Positions 45,715 to 54,544 of a DNA stretch of 64,000 nt are shown here, piece after piece. The translations under genes and the position numbers were made by a program. The stretch is from the NCBI GenBank assembly GCA_003148945.1, contig QGGY01000004.1, positions 186,001-250,000 of the forward strand, in the 5' to 3' direction. The notes under the pieces were generated by a model, which did no database searches, was not told the origin of the DNA, and saw only the letters and a program-made list of their open reading frames with translations. This DNA comes from Murimonas intestini (GTDB lineage: Bacteria; Bacillota; Clostridia; Lachnospirales; Lachnospiraceae). Position 1 is the first letter of the stretch; each line of letters starts with the position of its first letter.

Positions 45715-45768
45715 ATAAATAGTTATTATCCGCAGAACCACACTTTCGGCGGAGCCGTAAATAGTAAC
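45715..45768 (+). promoter_or_regulatory. Extended -10 promoter and 47-bp palindromic element before the GNAT gene
   Basis: TGCTATAAT (TATAAT 45715-45720) has no recognisable -35. The palindromic element at 45722-45768 (GTTATTATC...AATAGTAAC) would be in the 5' UTR. It has the same length and ends as the one at 8561-8607. Confidence 0.45.
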
Positions 45769-45817
45769 CATAAATATATCCGGCCTCTTATTCTGCCTCT
45801 GAAGAAAGGAATTTATC

Positions 45818-46609
45818 ATGCTTACAAAAATAAATGATATACAGAACAATCACGCATACAGCAAAGTAATACCTGAGCTGTTCGCAAACTGGGAGGAGAC
45901 TATAATCTGGTCCTGTCTTGATGGGACTATGGGCGATATCTACGTGAAGGACACAGGGGATCTCGTTTCTGCCATGGCCGTACTGGGAGATTTCTGTTTT
46001 TTTGCCGGAAAACCAGATTTGGAGCTGGTGGAGTTTGACACAGAGGACCGCCCTGACTACCTTATAATGGTTCCTCAGACAGAAGAATGGGGAAGGTTCA
46101 TTGAGCAGATCTATTCTAACAGGGCCAGAAAGACTGTACGCTATGCAATCAAAAAGGAGCCTGACATCTTTGATTATGCCCGGCTAAAGAGCGCCGTGGA
46201 TTCTCTGGATCCGTCATATTCCATGAAGCTGATCGATGAAGAACTCTATCATTATTGCAGAGCAAATCTCTGGAGCAGGTGCTTTGTCTCCTTATATCCG
46301 GATTACAAGACATATAAGAAGCTGGGACTGGGTGTTGTCATCCTCAAAGATGGAGAACTCGTCTCCGGCGCATCCTCTTATTCTACATACAGGGAGGGTA
46401 TTGAGATAGAAATAGATACCAGGGAAGATTACCGCAGAAGGGGGCTGGCGTATGCCTGCGCCGCAGGACTTATTCTTGAATGCAAAAAGCGGGGGCTGTA
46501 TCCCAGCTGGGATGCCCAAAATAAGTGGTCTGTCGCCCTGGCGGAAAAACTGGGTTATCATTATGATCATGAATATACGGCATATGAAGTCTTCTGTAAC
46601 CGTGCTTAA
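45818..46609 (+). CDS. GNAT acetyltransferase, ZmaR-like family
   Basis: 263 aa, AAGAAAGGAATTTATC before the ATG. The N-terminal half (MAVLGDFCFFAGKPDLELVEF, FIEQIYSNRARKTVRYAIKKE) and C-terminal acetyl-CoA region (EIDTREDYRRRGLAYACAAGLILECKKRG, SWDAQNKWSVALAEKLGY) match the GNAT_acetyltran group that includes the zwittermicin resistance protein ZmaR. Substrate unknown. Monocistronic between the glycan operon and the catalase gene. Confidence 0.8.
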   Translation: MLTKINDIQNNHAYSKVIPELFANWEETIIWSCLDGTMGDIYVKDTGDLVSAMAVLGDFCFFAGKPDLELVEFDTEDRPDYLIMVPQTEEWGRFIEQIYSNRARKTVRYAIKKEPDIFDYARLKSAVDSLDPSYSMKLIDEELYHYCRANLWSRCFVSLYPDYKTYKKLGLGVVILKDGELVSGASSYSTYREGIEIEIDTREDYRRRGLAYACAAGLILECKKRGLYPSWDAQNKWSVALAEKLGYHYDHEYTAYEVFCNRA

Positions 46610-46639
46610 TGAAGCAGAACTATTTGTCATGAAGCAAAA

Positions 46640-46684
46640 AAGTGCCATTTCTCCACTGAGATTATCACCGGAGAAATGGCACTT
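46640..46684 (-). terminator. Terminator of the catalase gene
   Basis: A 15-bp perfect stem AAGTGCCATTTCTCC (46640-46654) / GGAGAAATGGCACTT (46670-46684) with T-run on the minus strand. It may also stop readthrough from the plus-strand GNAT gene. Confidence 0.8.
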
Positions 46685-46718
46685 AAACGCTGTAACTGGC
46701 AGCCTTCTAATTATTTTA

Positions 46719-48230
46719 CTACTTTAATGTTGCCTGAATCAGCGCCCTGTGATCGCCCTCAGCCAGCTCCCTGACTCTGTCTGTGGAGAGACCCAGAGCT
46801 TCGCTCATGCGCTCGCCGTATTCCTTGTCCGCCCAGTAGCAATGGACAGCATGGCGGTACTTTATATTTTCAGTGACAGGCTGGATGTTGCGGGCAGTAT
46901 TTTCTATGAGGAGGGCCTTCTTGTCCTCTGTCATGATACGCCATAGATCACCGCCTGCACGGAAACAGTCATCGGTGGGATCATCCGCCGGATCGTATGC
47001 ATACATAGCGCCTGACAGATCCAGAGGCGGTTCCATGACTTCTGGCTGGGCTGCCCAGACACCTGCGCTGTTAGGACTGTAGGCCGGAGCACCGCCATAA
47101 TTGCCATCCACCCGCATAGCCCCGTCCCGGTGGTAGTCGGCTACATGTGCATGTTTTGCCTGGTTGACCGGGATCTGGTTTGCATTAACGCCAAGGCGGT
47201 AACGGTGTGCATCTCCATAGACAAACAGCCTTCCCTGCAGGAATTTATCCGGCGAAAAACCAATGCCGGGCACTACATGGGCAGGAGTAAATGCTGCCTG
47301 CTCCACCTCAGCAAAATAATTCTCAGGCCAGCGGTTTAATTCCAGTTCACCCACTTCAATGAGAGGAAATTCTTTGTGTTTCCAGATTTTAGTGATATCA
47401 AAAGGATTTTCATAGTGCTTTTTCGCCTGTTCCTCAGTCATCACCTGAATATACATAGTCCACTTAGGATAATCCCCTCTCTCGATCGCTTCAAAAAGGT
47501 CACGGCCTGCGCTTTCACGGTCATTTGCACAGACTGCTGCCGCCTCGCCATCCGTCAGATTTTTGATGCCCTGCTGGGTGCGGAAGTGGAATTTTACCCA
47601 TACACGCTCATTCTTGGCATTGTACATTGAGAAGGTGTGTTCTCCATAAAAATGCATATGCCTGAATCCGTCCGGGATGCCCCGGTCTGACATGACGATA
47701 GTGGTCTGGTGGAATGTCTCAGGCAGAAGGGTCCAGAAATCCCAGTTGTTCTGGGCGCTGCGCATCCCTGTGCGCGGGTCGCGCTTGACAGCGCGGTTTA
47801 AATCCGGGAAGTTATGTACATCACGCAGGAAGAAGGTAGGAGTATTGTTTCCGACCAGGTCCCAGTTGCCTTCTTCTGTGTAAAACTTAACAGCTACGCC
47901 CCGGATATCCCGCTCTGCATCAGCAGCCCCGCGTTCACCCGCTACAGTAGAAAAACGAATGAACAGTTCAGTCTCTTTGCCGATCTCGGAAAAAAGCTTT
48001 GCCTTAGTGTAGTTCGTGATATCGTGGGTCACAGTAAATTTACCGTAGGCGCCCCAGCCCTTTGCATGCATCCTGCGCTCCGGAATCACTTCTCTGTCAA
48101 AGTGGGCCAGTTTTTCCAGCAGCCATACATCCTGCAGCATCACCGGCCCGCGCGGGCCTGCTGTCATAGAATGCTCATTTTCGGCGACGGGTGCGCCTGC
48201 CTCATTGGTCAGCTTCTTCAAATCATCCAT
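46719..48230 (-). CDS. katA: Monofunctional haem catalase (KatA type)
   Basis: 503 aa, start at 48230 ([15 protein letters not shown]) after AAAGGAGGATTTAAA. Catalytic His in [13 protein letters not shown], Asn in [14 protein letters not shown], haem-ligand Tyr in [14 protein letters not shown]. Length and lack of a C-terminal flavodoxin domain place it with small-subunit catalases. It disproportionates hydrogen peroxide in the cytosol. Its own promoter and terminator make it a monocistronic unit. A catalase is not universal in anaerobic Clostridia. Confidence 0.95.
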   Translation of the reverse strand: MDDLKKLTNEAGAPVAENEHSMTAGPRGPVMLQDVWLLEKLAHFDREVIPERRMHAKGWGAYGKFTVTHDITNYTKAKLFSEIGKETELFIRFSTVAGERGAADAERDIRGVAVKFYTEEGNWDLVGNNTPTFFLRDVHNFPDLNRAVKRDPRTGMRSAQNNWDFWTLLPETFHQTTIVMSDRGIPDGFRHMHFYGEHTFSMYNAKNERVWVKFHFRTQQGIKNLTDGEAAAVCANDRESAGRDLFEAIERGDYPKWTMYIQVMTEEQAKKHYENPFDITKIWKHKEFPLIEVGELELNRWPENYFAEVEQAAFTPAHVVPGIGFSPDKFLQGRLFVYGDAHRYRLGVNANQIPVNQAKHAHVADYHRDGAMRVDGNYGGAPAYSPNSAGVWAAQPEVMEPPLDLSGAMYAYDPADDPTDDCFRAGGDLWRIMTEDKKALLIENTARNIQPVTENIKYRHAVHCYWADKEYGERMSEALGLSTDRVRELAEGDHRALIQATLK

Positions 48231-48360
48231 TTTAAATCCTCCTTTGTGTTTTATAATACATCTCTTGTTCCCGTGTGTTATCTTCTCCTTTCTGTCATCC
48301 GGCCACTGTCCACATACGCAATGGCTTCTGAAACTATAACGGTCAATATCTATACTTTCT

Positions 48361-48389
48361 ATCGTATCAGGTACCATATACACTGTCAA
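48361..48389 (-). promoter_or_regulatory. Promoter of the catalase gene
   Basis: Minus strand TTGACA (48384-48389), 17-bp spacer, TACGAT (48361-48366), giving a 5' leader of about 125 bases. No confident PerR box was found. Confidence 0.7.
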
Positions 48390-48446
48390 GGAACATTGGC
48401 GTCACTGTTCACACGTCACTGAGAATAGTGAAGGCAGTCCCTCCCG

Positions 48447-48475
48447 TTGCCTTCCCGGAAATAAACAGCTATAAT
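48447..48475 (+). promoter_or_regulatory. Promoter of the AraC-family regulator
   Basis: TTGCCT (48447-48452), 17-bp spacer, TATAAT (48470-48475). TCACATTAA at 48492-48500, just before the ribosome site, is repeated twice upstream of the glycosidase gene at 52.1 kb. Confidence 0.65.
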
Positions 48476-48509
48476 AGAAATATCTTTCCCATCACATTAA
48501 GGAGGCCCC

Positions 48510-49514
48510 ATGAATTACAAGACTCTGGAACAGCTTTTACACACTATAGAACCGGCAGAAAAAATATATTTAGAAAAACCTTTCTTTTCTGACTCTTTTT
48601 CTATCAAAGATTATATTACGACCGTATATATGATGGACGGCGGAGCTTCCGGCCTTTTTAAGTATACGCCCCATCCTGAGCTTAAGCTGACAAAGACCGG
48701 CCGTTTCCGGCCGGTCCTGCCTCATATCCATCCATGGATAGAGCTGGGTTATATGTTTTCCGGGTCCTGTGAGCACATGGTGCGGGACCGGGTCTATACT
48801 TTGAAAAAAGGACAGATCTACATACTTGATTCCGATACCCCTCACTCCATTGGTTATCTGGGCGAAAATGATATCCACATCAGTATCGTGATCAATAAAC
48901 CTTTCTTTACAGAAGTCTTTTTCCACCACTTCTCAGAAGAAAGCGTACTGTCCCGCTTCCTGTCCGACGCCTTGTCAGCCATGGCTTCACATGACAATTA
49001 CCTCTTCTTTCCTTCAGAGGACAACAGACGTATTCCTTTCATTATGAATGAGCTGATGCTTGAGCATCTGTCGCCCTCAGGCAATGCTCCATCTATTGTC
49101 AGCAGCCTCATCAGCCTTTTATTCCTGGAACTGGTAAACGTCTATGAACAGCAGAGCTCACAGGACACAGAATCACCACTGATACCGATCCTGAGATATA
49201 TAAGAGCCAATTACCTGACCTGCAGCCTGATATCCACCGCCAGAGCATTTTCACTGAATCCCAACTATCTGACTACCATGCTGAAGAAAAAGACAGGAAT
49301 GACTTTTAAGGAACTTATCCAGCAGCAGCGCTTTCTCTCCATTACAGGCCAGCTGCAGAACACCGGCCTGTCTATAGAAGAGATCGCACATTTAAACGGA
49401 TATGAAAATACTACTTATTTTTATAAAAAGTTCCGCCAGGAATATCACTGCTCGCCAAAAGAGTTCCGTGAAAGATACAGGCGGACAGGCCCCAGCAGAC
49501 CTGAAGGCTCCTGA
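48510..49514 (+). CDS. AraC-family transcriptional regulator
   Basis: 334 aa. The N-terminal cupin domain (HIHPWIELGYMFSGSCEHMV, KKGQIYILDSDTPHSI) binds the effector, and the C-terminal double HTH (about 228-325) reads AFSLNPNYLTTMLKKKTGMT and LNGYENTTYFYKKFRQEY followed by CSPKEFRERY. AAGGAGGCCCC precedes the ATG. Its end overlaps the end of the convergent large glycosidase by 70 bases; it probably controls that gene (inference). Confidence 0.92.
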   Translation: MNYKTLEQLLHTIEPAEKIYLEKPFFSDSFSIKDYITTVYMMDGGASGLFKYTPHPELKLTKTGRFRPVLPHIHPWIELGYMFSGSCEHMVRDRVYTLKKGQIYILDSDTPHSIGYLGENDIHISIVINKPFFTEVFFHHFSEESVLSRFLSDALSAMASHDNYLFFPSEDNRRIPFIMNELMLEHLSPSGNAPSIVSSLISLLFLELVNVYEQQSSQDTESPLIPILRYIRANYLTCSLISTARAFSLNPNYLTTMLKKKTGMTFKELIQQQRFLSITGQLQNTGLSIEEIAHLNGYENTTYFYKKFRQEYHCSPKEFRERYRRTGPSRPEGS

Positions 49515-52147
49515 GGCATGGCTCTGTCAAAGATGTTTCCCTGCCTCTCTTTTGCAAGCGTATTTGTTACCTTTACAAGCAGCCTGTTTTCACCTTCCCT
49601 GCATCCTCTTAGTTCAAAGGTATACGGCGGACATATCCTGATCCCTGCCGGGATACCGTTTACTGATACCTCGCCTGTCTCATACACATCACCCAAGTCA
49701 AGGAACACGTCCCCCAGCGTTTCCTCCTTTTCCAGGAAAAATGATTTCTCATAACTGACAGTTCCTGAATAATCAGGGAGTATATCCGGTCCTGAAATAT
49801 TGACTAATTCCGTGATGTCCCGCAGATACTTATGCTCGCCGTCCGGTCCGTCTGCGGATATCTGCCAGCCGCCTTCAAGGGACAGTATTTTTCCGGAAAT
49901 ATCAGGCCGCTTATCCGTCTCTTTATCCAACTCTTTATCCGCCATCTGATCTGCTACTGTCATCTCCTCACCCATAACCGGGATCCTTCTGCTGATAACC
50001 GCATCTTCCGGTGCATGCAGCACGAAGAGTGACTGGTAAGGCTCAAGAATCAGTTTAAAGACAAACCCTTCCTTTATTTGTTTTCCTCCGGCTGCATAAT
50101 ACTTATCCTCCATAGCATCATAGAAGACAAGATTTCCTTTTTCCTTCAGCGTGATCTCTGCCCTGACTGTCTGGTACTTGCTCTCATTTGTAAAGAAGTA
50201 TATGCTCTTCTTTTCCTTCTCATAATGCAGGCATCTCAGGTCAGGATATGATTTATCTGTCCTGATATCATTAAAGCCTCTCTCCTTCATCCACTCAGCT
50301 ATCTTATCCAGCCCGCACACGTCAATGCCTGGATTATCCCGCAGTACATCAAGTATACCGGCATCACCATATTTGTAATATACATGCTCAGGATAATCGT
50401 CCACAAACAGAACGGGGATACCGTCCTTCGCGGCCCTGTCAAAGGCAGCCAGCAGCGCCTCTGGAAGGCACTGTGCATACGGAACAATGAGTACGTCATA
50501 ATATTCATCCCCAATATGCAGGCGTCCATCCTCAGCTGAAAGGCCTTTGCCGTCCGCAAAGCAGTCGCCCGGGATCACATCACAGTCAATCTGAGACTCC
50601 ATAAGAGCCCTGACTGCCTTCTCAAATGGCTGGTACCTGCCTCCCCACTCGGCCTCTGCATGATAGAGAACTGCTGCTGTAGCATGATGCGTACCGCCGC
50701 TTAACAGATGACACACCCTGTTGGCATAATCTGACCATTTTCTAAAATATTTCCATTGAGGATTTTCTCCTCTGGCGTAAAAGTGAGGCGGACAGTCTGG
50801 ATCCTGATACTTTGGTGAAAAAGCATGGGGAACTAACACATTGATTCCTCTCACGCAGACATGGTCTGTCAGCCATTTCATCAGCTTCAGGCCTTCCTGC
50901 CAGCCATATGCGCCGAAGATTTCACATATGGTGATCCCTTTTTTGGCCGGGTCCAGATGTGCTGCTGAGGAAGCCATCTTACTGAGCCCCCAGTAGAAGA
51001 ACTCTGAATCCAGATACCCAAAGGGCGTCGTGTGGAAGCCGTCCTTGTATTCAGGCCAGACCTGGTACACCACATCCAGTCCTGCCGTATCAAATCCCTC
51101 CATACTGCGGAAATAATGTCCGGGTCCGAAGCCCAGTCTGGCATGCGCTCCGTTATCCTCCACAATATGGCCGATCACCTTCACCCCATGAGACCTGCAC
51201 CATTTTCCTATCTGTCCGGTAAAATCCCTCGCAAACAGCTTTGAGACAACATTCATGTATGCGTACTGCACATCCCTGCACACCTCGTTCTCACTGCTCC
51301 ACAAAAATGGCAGACGGCAGCTCATGCCGCCCGGGTATTCCTCCTCCAAAGCCTCCATGACTTCCTCGCTCCAGGGATATACATACCCTGTTTTGCCAAG
51401 AGTTGTCTCATAGGAGGAGGCGCTTCCAAAACGTGGTTCATCTATAAAAAATCCTTTTATTGTCTTCCCGAACTCCTCTTTATACCGCTTATAATGCTCT
51501 TCATAAATTATATCAATATAATGTCCTACTGCATCATAACTGATGGGATTCACATAGTCCTTAGTCCACTCTTCTCCGCCATTTCTTGTAATGATCAGAA
51601 GGAATATCCTCCATGGCCCTTCCGGTATATCCCAGTACAGCATTCCATCCTTCACAAGACTCGTCAGATCTGTGAGCGTCTCCTCCTGCAGCTTATCATT
51701 CCCATTAGCGCGCCTGCCGGCTATCACCCTGAAAAGCTGATCCCCCTCTCCCAGCCACTGTCCTATCTGCAGAGATGCCCCCTTTAATGGACCCACTGCA
51801 TCTATCTGCTGTTTGGAAAGATAGCGTTTTCTGGAGTCAGGATACAGCTCCCGTATCCTGCCGGCCCCCAGCCCGCTTGGATACGCATTATCATCAAAGA
51901 TCCACACATCCATGCCCCGCAGCTTTGCCTCTGATAAGATAATATCCAGATCCCTCCACCATCCAAAGCTTAGGAAGTCCGGATGCGGACGTGATTCCAC
52001 GATAAAGCTTCCTATTCCGCCTTCGTGCATCCTGGCTATCTCTTCCCTTAAAACGCTCTCCTCCTCCCCGTGCTGCCAGAACAAGGGGCAGAGTGAGCTT
52101 GGTATTTCCTCACCGGACATAAATATATTTGTATTCCTGTTCTTCAT
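49445..52147 (-). CDS. Large uncharacterised glycoside hydrolase, paralogue 2
   Basis: 900 aa, start at 52147 (MKNRNTNIFMSGEEIP) after CGGAGGGTACGGCA. It shares with the 40412-43081 protein RPHPDF...WW.D.D, VWIFDDNAYPSG, GFFIDEPRFGS, YQDPDCPPHFYARGE and RVCHLLSGGTHHATAAVLYHAEAEW. The C-terminus has a GH2-like sugar-binding module (VSVNGIPAGIRICPPYTFEL). It is monocistronic beside an AraC regulator, a different regulatory setting from its paralogue. Exact family and substrate unknown. Confidence 0.65.
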   Translation of the reverse strand: MKNRNTNIFMSGEEIPSSLCPLFWQHGEEESVLREEIARMHEGGIGSFIVESRPHPDFLSFGWWRDLDIILSEAKLRGMDVWIFDDNAYPSGLGAGRIRELYPDSRKRYLSKQQIDAVGPLKGASLQIGQWLGEGDQLFRVIAGRRANGNDKLQEETLTDLTSLVKDGMLYWDIPEGPWRIFLLIITRNGGEEWTKDYVNPISYDAVGHYIDIIYEEHYKRYKEEFGKTIKGFFIDEPRFGSASSYETTLGKTGYVYPWSEEVMEALEEEYPGGMSCRLPFLWSSENEVCRDVQYAYMNVVSKLFARDFTGQIGKWCRSHGVKVIGHIVEDNGAHARLGFGPGHYFRSMEGFDTAGLDVVYQVWPEYKDGFHTTPFGYLDSEFFYWGLSKMASSAAHLDPAKKGITICEIFGAYGWQEGLKLMKWLTDHVCVRGINVLVPHAFSPKYQDPDCPPHFYARGENPQWKYFRKWSDYANRVCHLLSGGTHHATAAVLYHAEAEWGGRYQPFEKAVRALMESQIDCDVIPGDCFADGKGLSAEDGRLHIGDEYYDVLIVPYAQCLPEALLAAFDRAAKDGIPVLFVDDYPEHVYYKYGDAGILDVLRDNPGIDVCGLDKIAEWMKERGFNDIRTDKSYPDLRCLHYEKEKKSIYFFTNESKYQTVRAEITLKEKGNLVFYDAMEDKYYAAGGKQIKEGFVFKLILEPYQSLFVLHAPEDAVISRRIPVMGEEMTVADQMADKELDKETDKRPDISGKILSLEGGWQISADGPDGEHKYLRDITELVNISGPDILPDYSGTVSYEKSFFLEKEETLGDVFLDLGDVYETGEVSVNGIPAGIRICPPYTFELRGCREGENRLLVKVTNTLAKERQGNIFDRAMPQEPSGLLGPVRLYLSRNSFGEQ

Positions 52148-52161
52148 TGCCGTACCCTCCG

Positions 52162-52197
52162 TCACATTAAGATAAATGTTTAGTTTCTTCACATTAA
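52162..52197 (-). promoter_or_regulatory. Direct repeats upstream of the second large glycosidase gene
   Basis: TCACATTAA occurs at 52162-52170 and 52189-52197 (27-base period) and once at 48492-48500 before the AraC gene. AraC proteins commonly bind direct repeats. The sites lie very close to the start codon, which weakens the case for activation. Confidence 0.3.
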
Positions 52198-52335
52198 TAT
52201 ACTTATATCTTACTCAAAAAGAGAGGCCGGGACAACATTAAAACCTCTGGAGTTTTTGTATGGGAGCTGAAGTTTTGCTGTCCGGATGTTAAATGCCTTT
52301 TAAATCATATATAATAAATTTTATGAATAAACACC

Positions 52336-52363
52336 TGTAACTTTTTTCATTTACAAACGAGTA
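52336..52363 (+). promoter_or_regulatory. Candidate ECF-type promoter of the sigma factor operon
   Basis: TGTAACTTTTTT with TGTAAC at 52336-52341, then a 16-base gap, then CGAGTA (52358-52363). A -35 with AAC followed by T-rich DNA and a CG-led -10 is the usual plan for autoregulated ECF promoters in Firmicutes. No sigma-A promoter is evident. Confidence 0.5.
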
Positions 52364-52400
52364 ATAAATATAGAAGGAATAATACGAGGGGGTGGACAGT

Positions 52401-52943
52401 ATGGAAGACGATAATGAGTTGATGCGCCTTGTTCAGGACGGAAGCCACAGAGCTTTTGAACAGCTCGTTTTGAAATACAGGAAGCATGCTGAAATGTTCT
52501 GCAGTTCCATTATCAGGGACAGTACTGCCGCCCAGGATATTGTGCAGGACTCCTTTGCAGACATATACATACAGCGCATGCGGTACAAATTCAGCTGTGG
52601 GTTTCAGACTTACTTGTGGACTGTCATCAAAAATAAATCTATAGATTACCTGAGAAAGAAAAATCATCAGCCTGAAGTCAGTATAGAAGGAGTTGATGAG
52701 GGGGTAAGCAATGATTCTCCGGAACAAATATACTTAGTACATGAGAGAGAACTGCAGATCCGGCAGCTGATGACAGCTCTTAAGAAAGAATACAGGGATG
52801 TCCTGTACCTGTACGCTGTGGAGGATCTAAGTTATCAGGAGATTGCTGTGCGTCTCAATAAACCGCTGCCGCAGATCAAAATTTTAATATACAGGGCGCG
52901 GAAAAAGGCGTCCAGGCTAAAGGAGGAGTGGAAAAATGAATGA
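52401..52943 (+). CDS. ECF RNA polymerase sigma factor
   Basis: 180 aa. Region 2 about 10-80 (AFEQLVLKYRKHAEMFCSSI, DIVQDSFADIYIQ, YLWTVIKNKSIDYLRKK) and region 4 about 118-170 (LPQIKILIYRARKKASRLKEE, with YRDVLYLYAVEDLSYQEIAV). The start ATG at 52401 has GAGGGGG eight bases upstream; a GTG nine bases earlier is less likely. Its end overlaps the membrane-protein gene. Directs transcription of its own operon, probably in response to envelope or antimicrobial-peptide stress (inference). Confidence 0.93.
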   Translation: MEDDNELMRLVQDGSHRAFEQLVLKYRKHAEMFCSSIIRDSTAAQDIVQDSFADIYIQRMRYKFSCGFQTYLWTVIKNKSIDYLRKKNHQPEVSIEGVDEGVSNDSPEQIYLVHERELQIRQLMTALKKEYRDVLYLYAVEDLSYQEIAVRLNKPLPQIKILIYRARKKASRLKEEWKNE

Positions 52944-53700
52944 TCAGGAATATTTATCAGGAGTATGGCAAAAAGTCGATGAAAAAGAGATGGCAAACCA
53001 AATCGTTGAGTATATGGATACCCTGCCAAAGAAGATAGGACCCAGGGAATTTGCTGCCTGCCTGTTTAAAGAGATCGGTATCATGAACCTTTTCAGAAAT
53101 ACCCGCGATGTCATGTTTATTTCCTACGCTGTCACATTTCTCTTAATGTATGGCAGCACACAATATGTACTGGGGCGGGCGGAAGAAATCTATGGGCTTG
53201 CATTTCTTATATCACCCATACTTTATGGATGCACATTTACGTTAAGTTGTATAAAGGAAAAACAAAGAAATACCCTGGTAATACAAATGTCATGCAAATA
53301 TACTTTTATACACATTATCTCACTGAGGATGGCCGCAATCAGCTTCTTAAGCCTGGCAGTAAATTATATATATGTCTGGGGGTTAGCCAGGATCTATCCC
53401 GTAAGCTTTTCAAGGCTTCTGATCCTTACCTTTACGGCCCAGGTTCTCTTTGCATCCATAATGTCCGGAATACTTTTCATTACAAGCCGGATTGTCTGTC
53501 TTTTAAGCGTACTGGTTATATGGTATCTGGTGAACGGTATTTTATATAATGGGATCCGCAGTCTGTATATACGTTTCATGGAAGGCACTTCCCTGCTTAT
53601 ATTTTGTATGATTTCTCTGATCGCGCTGATTTTATATATCAGCATAATTAAAAATATGATGGAGGAAAAAAGGAGGTATCACAATGCTGCAAATATGTGA
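52936..53700 (+). CDS. Six-TM membrane protein, candidate anti-sigma factor
   Basis: 254 aa with a cytosolic N-terminus of about 50 residues (MNDQEYLSGVWQKVDEKEMA) and about six transmembrane helices. Overlap with the sigma gene and a soluble N-terminal segment are typical of cognate membrane anti-sigma factors, though no ZAS zinc motif (HxxxCxxC) is present. It could instead be part of the ABC system, since its end overlaps the ATPase gene by 17 bases. No family was recognised. Confidence 0.55.
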   Translation: MNDQEYLSGVWQKVDEKEMANQIVEYMDTLPKKIGPREFAACLFKEIGIMNLFRNTRDVMFISYAVTFLLMYGSTQYVLGRAEEIYGLAFLISPILYGCTFTLSCIKEKQRNTLVIQMSCKYTFIHIISLRMAAISFLSLAVNYIYVWGLARIYPVSFSRLLILTFTAQVLFASIMSGILFITSRIVCLLSVLVIWYLVNGILYNGIRSLYIRFMEGTSLLIFCMISLIALILYISIIKNMMEEKRRYHNAANM

Positions 53701-54541
53701 CGTAACGAAAAAGTACGGTGATTTTACCGCACTGGAACACTTGAGCCTGAATCTGGAGAATGGAATACATGCCCTGCTCTCCCCTAATGGAGCCGGAAAG
53801 AGCACACTGATGAAAATGATGGCAACCCTTTCCTTTCCCACCAGCGGAAAGCTATTATGGGATGGAAAGGATATTTACAAGTTGGAAGATAAATATCGTG
53901 AAAAGATAGGATATCTCCCTCAGCAATTCGGCTATTACAGAGATTACACCCCCACGCAGTTTTTAGAATATCTGTGTGTATTAAAAGGTATTGATAAGAA
54001 AACACGCAGCAGCAGGATCAAAGAAGTTTTAGATATGGTTGCCCTGACAGATTCCTCCGGCAAAAAAATGCGGAAATTTTCAGGGGGCATGATTCAGCGT
54101 GTCGGCATTGCCCAGGCTCTGCTAAATGATCCGAAACTGCTGATATTAGATGAACCAACCGCCGGGCTGGATCCAAAAGAACGTGTTAGGTTTCAGAATA
54201 TTCTGTCCTCACTATCACGTGATAAGATCGTCTTGATTTCCACACATATTGTATCTGACATTGAATTTATTGCAAACCAGATTATCATGCTCAAAGACCA
54301 CCGTCTCCTGTATGCTTCCGGGGCTGATGAAATCCGCCAGGTTCTGCGCGGAAAAGTTTATGAATGTACATTAGACACGTCCAGAACAGCTTCCTTTGAG
54401 GAACAGCATCAGGTTGTAGCAAAACGCCAGGAAGGCGGTCAAGTGATTGTAAGATTTATCAGTGAAAAACAAGAAGACCCACGCTGGACTTCCTGTTTTC
54501 CCACACTGGAGGATATTTTTCTCTATGTTTATAAGGAGTAG
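53684..54541 (+). CDS. ABC transporter ATP-binding protein (ABC-2 / antimicrobial peptide type)
   Basis: 285 aa. Walker A LLSPNGAGKSTLMK has Ser in place of the first Gly; Q-loop LPQQFGYYRDYTPTQFL; signature FSGGMIQRVGIAQALL; Walker B LLILDEPTAGLD; H-loop ISTHIV. The C-terminal extension of about 75 residues is typical of DrrA/BcrA-like exporters. AAGGAGGTATCACA precedes the ATG. Together with the next two membrane proteins it forms an exporter or resistance pump. Confidence 0.93.
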   Translation: MLQICDVTKKYGDFTALEHLSLNLENGIHALLSPNGAGKSTLMKMMATLSFPTSGKLLWDGKDIYKLEDKYREKIGYLPQQFGYYRDYTPTQFLEYLCVLKGIDKKTRSSRIKEVLDMVALTDSSGKKMRKFSGGMIQRVGIAQALLNDPKLLILDEPTAGLDPKERVRFQNILSSLSRDKIVLISTHIVSDIEFIANQIIMLKDHRLLYASGADEIRQVLRGKVYECTLDTSRTASFEEQHQVVAKRQEGGQVIVRFISEKQEDPRWTSCFPTLEDIFLYVYKE

Positions 54542-54544
54542 ATT

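Noticed and set aside
48231-48360. PerR box in the catalase leader
   Set aside because: Only a half-site-like TTATAA is seen; no full inverted repeat.
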